Shown here: piece after piece, positions 50,778-60,759 of the stretch
Numbering within the stretch: the stretch's first letter is position 1
How the letters are laid out: every line of letters starts with the position of its first letter
Assembly (NCBI RefSeq): GCF_033115175.1
Contig: NC_084834.1
Coordinates: 36,624,077 to 36,688,076, forward strand
Direction of reading: 5' to 3'
Length of the DNA: 64,000 bases
Origin: Lepus europaeus
Lineage: Eukaryota; Chordata; Mammalia; Lagomorpha; Leporidae
Notes under the pieces: model-generated
Told to the model about the DNA's origin: nothing
Database searches by the model: none
Seen by the model: only the letters and a program-made list of their open reading frames with translations
Program-made: the position numbers and the translations under genes

Positions 50778-51120
50778 CATCACGGCTTGCACTGTGGGAC
50801 AGTGGGTTAAGCCGCTGTCTGTGACACAAGTATCCCATGTGAGCACCAGTTCAAGTCCCAGCTGCCCCACTTCCAATCCAGCTCTCTGCCAATGCACCTG
50901 GGAAAGTAGCAGAAGGTGGTCCAAGTGTTTCCCTGCCATGCACCTGTAAGAACTAGATGAAGCTCCTGGCTCCTGGCTCCTGGCTTCTGGCTCCTGGCTT
51001 CCCCTGTTGCTGCCATGTGGGAAGTGAATGAGTTTATGGAAGATATGACACATACCCCCAGTCTCTCCCTCTCTATATATAACTCTACCTTTCAAATAAA
51101 TAAATAAATAAGTCTTAAAA
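50778..51120 (+). repeat. CSINE, diverged, nested in L1M
   Basis: Head 'cggcttgcactgtgggacag', body with a local expansion of 'ctcctgg' units (about 50,962-51,000), tail 'ttcaaataaataaataaata'. Confidence 0.85.
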
Positions 51121-51204
51121 AGTGATTGGGAACATCTTACTTGGAGAAACACATTCATTTTTAGGAAATATAAATTGAGAATACTTTGAAATTATTTAGC
51201 ATAG

Positions 51205-51566
51205 GCCGGCGCCGTGGCTCAACAGGCTAATCCTCCGCCTTGCGGCGCCGGCACACCGGGTTCTAGTCCCGGTCGGGGCACCGATCCTGTCCCGGTTGCC
51301 CCTCTTCCAGGCCAGCTCTCTGCTGTGGCTAGGGAGTGCAGTGGAGGATGGCCCAAGTCCTTGGGTCCTGCACCCCATGGGAGACCAGGATAAGCACCTG
51401 GCTCCTGCCATCGGAACAGCGCGGTGCGCCGGCCGCAGCGCGCTACCGCGGCGGCCATTGGAGGGTGAACCAACGGCAAAAGGAAGACCTTTCTCTCTGT
51501 CTCTCTCTCTCACTGTCCACTCTGCCTGTCAAAACAAAAAAACAAAAAAAAAAAAAAGAAAAAAAA
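51205..51566 (+). repeat. CSINE, young subfamily, perfect target duplication
   Basis: Head 'ggccggcgccgtggctcaac'. The body carries the GC-rich segment also found at 22,950. The tail is A-rich with CAAAA units. Target duplication GAAATTATTTAGCATAG, 17 bp perfect, at 51,188-51,204 and 51,567-51,583. Confidence 0.96.
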
Positions 51567-52665
51567 GAAATTATTTAGCATAGTATATTAAAATATAGAT
51601 AAATAGATATGTACCCTAAATGCACATATGTATTTTCTAAAATATATGTAAAATAATGTTTATGGCCACACTATTTGCAATAGTACCCAAACTAGAAACA
51701 TCCCAATTATCCCTTAATAAGAAAATGAATAAGTGAATCATGACACAGTCACGTAACAAAATATACACCAACAAGAATAGACAGACATCAAACTCACCTA
51801 ATAGTATGAAAGAACCTCATAAAAATAATACCAAAAAACCCACAACCAATAAAATGGGGGCAGAAAAGCACATTACAATTTCACTCAAATATTGTCAGAA
51901 GTAGTCAGGTTAGAAGACAGTGGTTTCAAGAGAACTGGAAATATTTTATTTATGATAACTGTGTTCAAACTTCTAATTTCCTTCTTTCAGTGAGAAAGTA
52001 AAATCTCTATTCATTTGTCTTCTTGAAACATACTTGCATTTACATGATAGGTCCTTCTCAAAAAGGAACAAGAGAACATCTTTATTTCAAGTCCTCAACC
52101 CCATGGCTCAGGCCCAGGCATACTTGTGACTCATTTGCAGGACACAGATGTGCAAGGTCAGAGGATTTGGAGAGTTTGAGACTGTAGGACCCCATTCAAG
52201 GACTTTTCATTGTGGCTTCCATTAAATAATTAAAGTTTGTTTATTTCTGAAAACAAAAATTAATTTCCTAATATATATTATATGCATGAAATATAATATT
52301 ATTCAGCCATTGAAAAGAAGATAAATCTGTCTCATGCAACAATGTGTGTGAGGCTTCAGGACATTATTCCAAGTGAAACAAGCCAGCCACTAAATGACAA
52401 ATACTGCACAATTCCAGTTAGGTGTAAATATTCAAAATACTCAAACTCATAAAGGCAGAGAATAGAATGGTGGTTGCCAGGGGCAGGGGTGGAAAGACAT
52501 GAGGGGTTGCCATTCAATTAGGTATAAAGTTTCACTAATGCAAAATTAATATATTCTAGAGATCTGTACAATATTGTGCCTATAGATAACAATACTGCAC
52601 TGTGCAGTTAAAATTTATTGAAAGGATAGATATGGTATGCGTTCTTGCCACAATATTTTTTTAAA

Positions 52666-53035
52666 CTTTCATCCATTCCAAGTCCAAACACCTATGTTGC
52701 TCATGTTTTGTGCATTCCACCATTCTTATGTATCAAAAGGGATAATTGTGCTTTGCAAAATAATTGCCCGGCAGATTCCACCTACCTGTTTTAAAGCAGC
52801 ACGTTTTTTTGGTTAGGCTAATAAATGATCCTTTAACAAATGATTATGTATGATTAAAACTCCTTTTACAGTTCACAGCTACCTATCACTTTATGTCTCT
52901 CTTTTTTTCTAGTTATCATACTCTAGTATCTTCAAGTTCAGTGTATGGTAGATAGGATGTTAAGCACCTTCTTAGACCAGTTAGCTTTGGGGAGAGGGAC
53001 AGGTTTCTATGTATCTGAATGATACCTATACAGCC
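52666..53035. other. intergenic, nothing recognised
   Basis: No feature I can support. Confidence 0.45.
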
Positions 53036-53160
53036 CTTCATAAGGTACTAAAATTTTCACATTCATTGTTATATTCATACTCACAAAATTACACTGTGAA
53101 GCAGATATCATCTCCCTTTTACAAATAGAAAGGTGAAAGTTAGTTTTGTTTATCAAAATA
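53036..53160 (+). repeat. MIR fossil
   Basis: 'cccttcataaggtactaaaa', 'ttttcacattcattgttata' and 'tcatctcccttttacaaata' follow the MIR core. Confidence 0.5.
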
Positions 53161-53724
53161 ATGATATGTGCTCCAAATTCAATTTATCATCTATTCCCAA
53201 AAGACTTCTTCTGGGTGTCTTAACCCAGTGAACACAGGACAGCGATCCATCTGGTAAAGTCAGAAATTTGAGAGTCAGCCCAGACACTCATCTCTCTAAT
53301 GTATCAGTCTATTCACTAAGCCTTTAAGGTGACCTCCAAATTATTTATCAAGTGCATTCTGTCAACTAAGTCCATATCTCCATTTCTGGTGAGGTGTCCA
53401 AAGAAACTCTGGGAAGACGGAGCACAAAAAATTCTGGATAAAACAAAAGCAAAGCACTCAGAAAGTTTTACTTATATGGCTAATCCAGAAAGAAAACAAT
53501 AAAAGCTTGAGAAAATTAAGAGGAGTGGAAGAGTGGGAAAACAGAGAGTAATCAGCTCTGGAGCTGGCATATGGCTGGGGATACCTAAAATTCTCCAGTA
53601 ACTTAAAACTTGGATTCAATGTAGTTTGGACACTGGAGCTAGAGGCCCTGTGACTAGGACAAGCAGGAATTTGGGTTGGAGACTTACTTAAAGCTAGGAT
53701 TCTACAAAAGACAATATTCCCAGT
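53161..53724. other. intergenic, nothing recognised
   Basis: No feature I can support. Confidence 0.45.
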
Positions 53725-53726
53725 GC

Positions 53727-53784
<58 letters not shown>

Positions 53785-53841
53785 GAGAAGGGAGAGAGGG
53801 AAGGAGGGAGAGAAAGAGAAAGAAAAGAAAGAAAAAGAGGG
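53725..53841 (+). repeat. (GA)n purine tract
   Basis: About 117 nt of almost pure purine, first (GA)n, then GGGA, GAAA and GGAGG variants, ending at the head of a SINE. The opposite strand is pure pyrimidine. Confidence 0.93.
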
Positions 53842-53842
53842 G

Positions 53843-54037
53843 GCCCGGCGCTGTGGCTCACTTGGCTAATCCTCTGCCTGTGATGCTGGCACCCCATATG
53901 GGCACCAGGTTCTAGTCCTGGTTGCTCCTCTTCCAGTCCAGCTCTCTGCTGTGGCCCGGGAAGGCAGTGAGGATGGCCCAAGTGCTTGGCCCTGCATTCA
54001 CATGGGAGACCAGGAGAAGCACCTGGCTCCTGGCTTT
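53843..54037 (+). repeat. CSINE, 3'-truncated
   Basis: Head 'ggcccggcgctgtggctcac' and the first half of the body are close to the young consensus. The element stops at 'acctggctcctggcttt' without CT tract or tail. Confidence 0.88.
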
Positions 54038-54046
54038 GAAAGAAAA

Positions 54047-54392
54047 TCTTGTCTGGGCAAATGCTGTGGCATAACAACTTGAGCAGCTGCTTGTGATGCC
54101 AGAATCCCCTATCAAGGGCCAGTTCAAGTCCCAGTGACTCCCCTTCTGATCCAGCTTCTTGTAAATACTTCTGGGAAGACAGCAGGAGATGACCCATGTA
54201 TCTGGGCTCCTGTCACCATATGGGAGACACACGTGGAGTTCCAGGCTCCTGGTTTCAACCTGGACAGAGCTGGCTGCAGAATTTTTGGAAACTGAACCAG
54301 CAGATAAATGACTCTTTCTGTCTCTTCCACTCACCTAGTCACTCTACTTTTCAAATAAATAAAATAAATCTTTGAAATAAATCTTTGCCAGA
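54047..54392 (+). repeat. CSINE, older copy
   Basis: Head 'gtctgggcaaatgctgtggc', body, and tail 'ttcaaataaataaaataaat'. The motif 'aaataaatctttg' occurs twice at the end. Confidence 0.82.
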
Positions 54393-56296
54393 TAGAGGAA
54401 GACAGTAAGAAGAACTTCCTGCATCATTTTTGTTCCTTAGCAGAGTGGGAAAAAATAACAAAAAGCACCATAAGATAATTCCCAAGTAAATGTCCAACTA
54501 AGCATCGTTGTGCTTGTTTGATTTTAGAGATTTTACCACTATATTCTACAGTGAAATAGGAACACAAACAAGAGGACGCTGAAGTGGCTCAAGTATCTCA
54601 TTATGTTTGATATCACTCCCCTACCGCTACTAAGTCCCTTCTTCCCAGGCTTATTGAGAGGATTAAATAAATGACAGAAGAAAAATCTCTGCTTAATGCC
54701 TGGCACAGCAGAGACATGAAATCCAAGGTCCTTCTTCCTTTACTTCCTGCCTTTAGAAGACCTGTAGCCCCTGCTGCTAGTTCAGCCCTTTTTCATCTTT
54801 CAGCCCTGCCTCCCTACTCCTTGGACTACAGCCTTTCCCTAACTGGTCTCTAAGAGATCTTCCAGATAACTCATTAAGGCATTCTCCATCTAATACAGGG
54901 AATCAGGGAGCACTGAGATGCAACATTGAACTCAGATTGGGTAGTTTGAGGGAAGACTCAAAGTGTTGAAAGCATCCACTCCGTTATTCTGGTTTCCTTC
55001 CCTATTATTTCTTCCCATTTCTTAAGGAATGATCATTATTGACACACTGTCTGAGCATGGAGTTTGAGATAGGAAATGAGTTTTTAAAAATTGATTAAAA
55101 TATTGACAGTAAAAATTACACAGCAAAGTCAAACTGCCCTATCTTCCAAACCTGAAAAGCAATTTAACAGTTAATTTTAAGTATAGATTGTGATTTTTAT
55201 CCAATACAGACATCTAGATGGCAATCATTAGCAGATGTCAAAAAATTAACATAAATGCAAATGAATGAAAATAGGTAAAAGGGATAGTCAGTCCTGTTAC
55301 TTTCCTACTTGGGGACTAATGTAAGAACAAGGCAGAGATAACACCAATGCCTTTAAAACAGACTCAATATGACAAAAATTGAAGTACACTAATGGTTGTA
55401 CTTGGGAAAAATAATAGAACATTACTACAAATAGAATCAGATCATTTTCTCACTGGAAGTGTAAAATGTGTTGATCATGATAAGTTTCTAAAATCAGATA
55501 AGAACTATCGACATAAAGTTTCATCTCATTTTTCTTTGAGGGGATCAAATTATAACTTCAATAACTATTTCATGAAATAATAAGCATGGATGCATCTACT
55601 CTCCAGCTGCTTCCATAATTAGCCATAATAAAGCGAAACGCTTTAAATTACCAAACATAAAATAAATGTGATTTGTCACTATGATTTTTGTCTAAAGTCT
55701 GCTACTGGAAGAAATTAAGACAATAATTAAAAATTACATCAAAATCAGATGCCAAATAAATCAGCAGAGAACTGCATTCAGTTGCATGTAACTGAAAACT
55801 CAAATAATAATAGATTCAACAAAGAAATTTATTTTTGTGTCATGTCACAAGAAATCCAGGACAAGTATGGTGGCTCAAAACCAGTACTACTGAAGTCTTT
55901 GGGGATTCGTTTGGCCACGCTCTCAAGGATAATCATCCTCAAGCAAATTTTTAAGCAGAAAAATTGAGGAAGGAGAAAAGAGCAGAAGAATGTCTAATGA
56001 TTATGTCAACTTTTGCATATAGGTTTTCCTGAAAGCCCAACCAAAGAGTGCTAGCTTCATGTTATTGGCCAATATCAAGTCATATGCACATGCCCAGTGT
56101 GAGAAAAACTGGCATATGAAGCTTTGTAGCTGGGCACATTGCACCCCTGAATGAAATTAGATTTCTGTTATTAAAAGAGAAATGGATAATTGGGTATTAA
56201 GTGGGACAGTAGCAATCTTGGTGACATAATTGTTTTTGATATTCTGCAAGACAAAAAATTTGAAACTATAAATACAATTTAACAATAAACATAGGT
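54393..56296. other. intergenic; possible MIR remnant only
   Basis: A weak minus-strand MIR remnant may lie at 54,650-54,712 ('gaggattaaataaatgacag', 'taatgcctggcacagcag'). I see nothing else. Confidence 0.35.
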
Positions 56297-56645
56297 CCAG
56301 GGGCCAGTGTTGTGGCAAATGCTAAATTGCCACTTGCAAAGCCAGTATCCTGTATGAGAACACTGGTTCTAGTCCTGCCTGCTCCATTTTTGATCCAGTT
56401 CCCTGACATTCCCCTAAAAAAGCAGTGGAAGATGGCCAAAGTACTTACATCCGTGCCATCACGTGTGAGACACTGGCTACTGGCCTTGATTTTGTCTAGC
56501 CCTGGCCATTGCATCCACTTGGGGAGTGAACCAGGGGTTGGAAGACTTCTCTCTCTCTCTCTCTCTCTGTCTGCTTCTCTCTCCTGGGCATGTGCACTTT
56601 CTATTTCGCTCTCCCTCTTCATGTGTCTTTCACATAAATAAAACA
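56297..56645 (+). repeat. CSINE, diverged
   Basis: Head 'aggggccagtgttgtggcaa', TC tract (about 56,549-56,568) and tail 'ttcacataaataaaacaaat'. Confidence 0.82.
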
Positions 56646-57584
56646 AATGTTGCAAAAATATATGCATTCAAATGCAATACAGTGGTTCTTAAAAATCCCT
56701 TAAAACAATTCAGTCCTACATGAAGCAGATTTTCAATGTGTTGCTGAGATCATAAGAAGTAAAAAATTACTTAGCAACATTACCTTCTCCCCAAGAAAAA
56801 TGCTGGAACTATGGCCAAGATGTTAAAGGTAAACTAAGATGCAAAAATTATGTGTCTGAGGGCAAAAATCAACATCAGCACAGCAATCTGAAGACTAAAT
56901 TTCTGCAGACAACCACTTCAACCAGCTCAGAGGTTCGGGTTTCAACCTTGGACCTTGAAGGCAGCCGGTCCAGGGTCAGTGGTACTCACTGACTCTACTG
57001 AGCAGCAAACATAATACTCACTGAAAGAACGGAATGTCAACATAGGCTTCCAGATTGTCCACAGTTGAAGTTCAGTCAAGCATGAGATCATCAGATACAC
57101 ACAGAAGTGACTTAATACTATAACAAAATAAAAATATGAAAAAGGTGAATCATCACAATAACAGCTTAAAGATAAAAAATGTATATTTTCATCTCAATAG
57201 TTGAAAAATATTTATTAGAAACATGCCAGGGGATTCCAATACAATCCCATCAAGGTGGCATGTACCAATGCCATCTCACTAGTCCAAGTGATCAATTTCA
57301 GTTCACAGTTGATCACACTGATAGGTCTAAGAGTCAAAGGGATCACACAAACAAGACTAGTGTCTGTGAATACTAACTGATAGAATAAAAAAGGGAGAGA
57401 ACGATCCATCATAGGAAGCGGGATACACAGCAGATTCATAGAACGGCAGATGTTCTAAATAGCACTCTGGCCTCAGAATCAGCCCTTAAGGCATTCCGAT
57501 CTGGTTGAAGAGCCCATGAGAGTATTTTAGGCATGGAAAGCCAAGACACTCTGGGAAAAAAAAAAAGAAGAAGAAGAAGACCTA
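56646..57584. other. intergenic, nothing recognised
   Basis: A short (AAG)n run lies at about 57,566-57,580. Otherwise nothing I can support. Confidence 0.4.
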
Positions 57585-58365
57585 AATGAAAGATCTCTGT
57601 GAGTGAGATCTCAGTGGAAAGAACAGGCCATCAAAGAAGGAGGTAGCTTTCTCTGAAGGGAGGAGAGAACTTCCACTTTGACTATGACCCTGTCAGAATA
57701 AGATCGAAGTCTGCGAACTCAAAAGGCTTCCGTAGCCTTGGCAACTCATGACTAGAGCCTAGGGAGATTACTGACGCCATAATCAAGAGTGTCAAATTGT
57801 TAAATCAACAACAGGAGTCACTGTGTACTTACTTCTCAGGTGGGATCTCTGTCCTTAATGTGTTGTCCAATGTGAAGTAATGCTATAACTAGTACTGAAA
57901 CAGTATTTTTTTTTAACTTTTATTTAATGAATATAAACTTCCAAAGTACAGTTTATGGATTACAATGGCTTCCCCCCCCCATAACTCCCCTCCCACCTGC
58001 AACCCTCCCCTTTCCCAATCCCTCTCCTCTTCCATTCACATCAAGATTCATTTTCAATTCTCTTTATATACAGAAGATCAGTTTAGTATATATTAAGTAA
58101 AGATTTCAACATGAAACAGTATTTTTACACTTTATGTTTCTGTGTGGGTGCAAATTCATGAAATCTTTACTTAATATATACTAAATTGATCTTCTGTATA
58201 TAAAGAGAATTGAAAATGAATCTTGATGTGATTGGAATGGGAGAGGGAGCAGGAGATGGGAGGGGTGCGAGTGGGAGGGAAATTATGTGGGGGGGGAGCC
58301 ATTGTAATCCATAAACTGTACTTTGGAAATTTATATTTACTAAATAAAAAAGAAAGTAAAAAAGA
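57585..58365 (+). mobile_element. L1 3' UTR, 5'-truncated, itself interrupted
   Basis: The 3' UTR begins near 'aagatctctgtgagtgagat', includes 'ttccgtagccttggcaactc' and 'acaacaggagtcactgtgta', and ends 'aatccataaactgtactttg' with 'aataaaaaag'. A reversed short L1 splits it at 57,910-58,111. Confidence 0.85.
57910..58111 (-). mobile_element. short L1 3' UTR insertion, minus strand
   Basis: It is about 200 nt with the A-tail complement at 57,906-57,914. On the minus strand it begins TGTTGAAATCTTTACTTAAT at 58,111 and ends with 'aataaaagttaaaa'. Target duplication TGAAACAGTATTTT at 57,896-57,909 and 58,112-58,125. Confidence 0.9.
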
Positions 58366-58589
58366 AAAATATTTACTCATTTCTTATTTTAAATATACCC
58401 ATACAACCTAAAATTTCTCTTACTATTTCTACGTTTTTTTTTTTCTGGAAGTGATTTTGGCATTTTTAAGTAGACAACCATATGATCTGTGACTAATTAC
58501 TATATTCTGTCTCCAGTTCCAGCTCCTTCTAACATAATGTCCTTGCTTTATCTTACTTGATCTGAGGGTACTTCCTATATAATGTCTAA
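58366..58589. other. intergenic, nothing recognised
   Basis: Short stretch between two L1 copies with no feature I can name. Confidence 0.45.
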
Positions 58590-58995
58590 AAGAGGCACTC
58601 AGCACCTCATTTTGGGCTCACTGATTGCCTGGGGAGGGTCGCTGCTGTGGGATCTGCACTCACACTGAGGACGGCACAAATCCTTTGTGTGGTTCTGGAC
58701 ATTCTGTGGAAGACAGAATGGAGATACTTCAGAAATCTGAATATACATCTATCATATGATCCAGGCATCCCACTCCTGGGAATTTACCCAAAGGAAATGA
58801 AATAAGCATATGAAAGAGTTATCTGTACTCCCATGTCTGTTGCAGCTCAGTTCACAATAGCTAAGATATGGAATCAACCCAGATGCCTATCAACTGAAGA
58901 CTCAATAAAGAAATTATGGGGAATGTACACTATTGAATACTATACAGCAGTAAATAAAATTAAATTCTGTCATTAGAAAATGGATGCAACATAAC

Positions 58996-59235
58996 TGTTG
59001 AAATCTTTACTTAATATATACTAAATTGATCTTCTGTATATAAAGAGAATTGAAAATGAATCTTGATGTGAATGGAAGAGGAGAGGGAGCGGGAAAGGGG
59101 AGGGTTGCGGGTGGGAGGGAAGTTATGTGGGGGGGGGAGCCATTGTAATCCATAAGCTGTACTTTGGAAATTTATATCTCTAAATAAAAGTTAAAAAATA
59201 AATAAATACATAAATACATAAATAAATAAATAAAA
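58996..59235 (+). mobile_element. short L1 3' UTR insertion, plus strand
   Basis: It begins TGTTGAAATCTTTACTTAAT at 58,996, the same nucleotide as the minus-strand copy ending at 58,111, and ends 'aataaaagttaaaaaataaa' plus an AAATA tail. Target duplication AGAAAATGGATGCAACAT, 18 bp perfect, at 58,975-58,992 and 59,236-59,253. Confidence 0.92.
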
Positions 59236-59322
59236 AGAAAATGGATGCAACATTATACTTAGTGAAATATGGGGGTCTCCAAACGACAAATACCGTATAT
59301 TTTCCCTTATCTGTGGTAAGTA

Positions 59323-59347
59323 ATAGATTACCTAAAAGGTAATCTAT
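59323..59347. repeat. perfect 10-bp inverted repeat
   Basis: ATAGATTACC (59,323-59,332), loop TAAAA, GGTAATCTAT (59,338-59,347). It lies in the old L1 tail or 3' UTR. Confidence 0.9.
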
Positions 59348-59645
59348 AGAAGTGAAATTGGCACTTTGAGATGTGATCATTTTAAGTAGCCCTTTTCTCG
59401 ACTGTTAAGGAACAGGTTTTTTTTCATACTATTTGTTGAACTCTGTACTTAGTGTATGGTTAATCTTACTTGTATAAAGTTAATTGAAAATAGATCCTAG
59501 TAAAAAATACGAATAAGAGTAAGAGAGAGAGGAGGAAGAAGGGTGAGAGTGCAGGTGGGAGGGAGGGTAGGATGGGAAGAATCATTATTGTCCTAAATTG
59601 TATTTATGAAATGCATGAAGTTTGTATACCTTAAATGAAAATTTT

Positions 59646-60069
59646 CTGGGGGGGAAATAATAGAAGCGCCACTATGGAGGGCATCCTTGTCTGCTCTCAT
59701 TAAAGAGACTGGTTTTATCATATTGCCACTAAAATGATGTTGGAAATTAAAGGTTTTATCAGATAATTCGTATTTTTGGCAGGCAGGGAGCTAAGAATAT
59801 TACTTTCTATTGCTTAGAGATTTGGTTTTAAATGTATCATGATGCAATCATGAACTTCTAATTTTAAAAAGACAAGTAACTCAATTGAAAAATAGGGAAA
59901 TAATTTGAACAGGCAATTCAGACAAGAAGATACAAATTGTGACTATGTATGGGAAGTTATTTTTAGCTTCATTAATAATCAAGTTATTTCACAGCTAGTC
60001 AAATACTCTAAAGAAATTCTTTAGCTGTACAGCAGAAAATATATGCAAGATTATTCACAGTAGAACAAT
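59646..60069. other. intergenic, nothing recognised
   Basis: Target-site flank of the U6-headed insertion. No U6-type promoter elements are visible. Confidence 0.45.
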
Positions 60070-60082
60070 AGAAACACAATGC

Positions 60083-60088
60083 GTGCTC

Positions 60089-60139
<51 letters not shown>

Positions 60140-60189
60140 GGCCCCTGCGCAAGGATGACACGCAAATTCGTGAAGCGTTCCATATTTTT
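60083..60189 (+). ncRNA. RNU6: U6 snRNA sequence, full length (probably a pseudogene copy)
   Basis: It runs from GTGCTCGCTTCGGCAGCACA through the ACAGAGA box ('atacagagaagattagcatg') and the 3' stem-loop to 'cgttccatatttttt'. By eye I find no difference from the mammalian U6 that I know over all 107 nt. Upstream there is no TATA box at about -30 and no proximal sequence element, and the flank is a retrotransposition target duplication. I therefore read it as a retrocopy that is probably not transcribed on its own. Confidence 0.92.
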
Positions 60190-60425
60190 TAAAGAATCTA
60201 ATTTCAACCAGATATTTTGGATTTTGAGCCTTCTTGGCATTCTTGACAGGCATTCAAAAAATCAAAACTCAAAGTTTCAAAAAATTTGGACTCTGAAATT
60301 TCCAGTAAATTGTGGACTTCGGTTTTTCCAGTTCGGGCCCAACTGAAAAAATCGAAGGACCTATGTCTCTCATCTTGTAGAGACACCAACTAATCAGGCT
60401 ATTTGGACTATATTAGAAGTACTGT
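60190..60425 (+). other. body of the chimaeric retrocopy, part 1
   Basis: It follows directly on the U6 oligo-T and has no recognisable family or frame. Together with 60,760-62,100 it is the part of the fused transcript that I cannot identify. Confidence 0.5.
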
Positions 60426-60750
60426 TTGGCCAGCGTCGTGGCTTAACAGGCTAATCCTCCACCCGCGGCACCGGCACACTGGGTTCTAGTCCCGGTTGGG
60501 GCGCCGGATTCTATCCCGGTTGCCCCTCTTCCAGGCCAGCTCACTGCTATGGCCCGGGAAGGCAGTGGAGGATGGCCCAAGTCCTTGGGCCTTGCACCCG
60601 CATGGGAGACCAGGAGAAGCACCTGGCTCCTGGCTTCAGATCAGCGAGATGCACCGGCCGCGGTGGCCATTGGAGGGTGAACCAACGGCAAAAAGGAAGA
60701 CCTTTCTCTCTCTCTCTCACTGTCCACTCTGCCTGTAAAAAAAAAAAAAA
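60426..60750 (+). repeat. CSINE, young, nested in the chimaeric retrocopy
   Basis: Head 'ggccagcgtcgtggcttaac', full body, A16 tail. Target duplication AAGTACTGT at 60,417-60,425 and 60,751-60,759. It entered after the U6-headed unit. Confidence 0.94.
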
Positions 60751-60759
60751 AAGTACTGT

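Larger units (their letters stand above)
50700..52665 (+). mobile_element. old L1M fossil split by two CSINEs
   Basis: 'accagaacggctaaaatatg' and 'ggtaaagatgtggagcatc' precede the first SINE. 'ttcagccattgaaaagaaga', 'gaatagaatggtggttgcca' and 'tgtgcctatagataacaata' lie after the second. Together they follow the end of ORF2 and the 3' UTR of an ancient eutherian L1. The part at about 51,900-52,260 is not recognisable. Confidence 0.65.
58590..59645 (+). mobile_element. L1, internally deleted, interrupted by a young short L1
   Basis: 58,590-58,700 resembles the L1 5' part at about 28,960-29,040 ('cctggggagggtcgctgc', 'gtgtggttctgg'). It joins directly to the end of ORF2 ('tatgatccaggcatcccact', 'gatatggaatcaacccagat'). 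The 3' UTR continues after an insertion, from 59,236 to about 59,645, ending 'cttaaatgaaaattttc'. Nearly all of ORF1 and ORF2 is missing. Confidence 0.78.

Noticed and set aside
56312-56723. Plus-strand frames with Ser/Leu-rich stretch
   Set aside because: The SLSLSL run is the translated TC tract of a SINE.
60083-60189. An active U6 gene
   Set aside because: No TATA box or proximal element upstream, and the 5' end abuts a retrotransposition target duplication.
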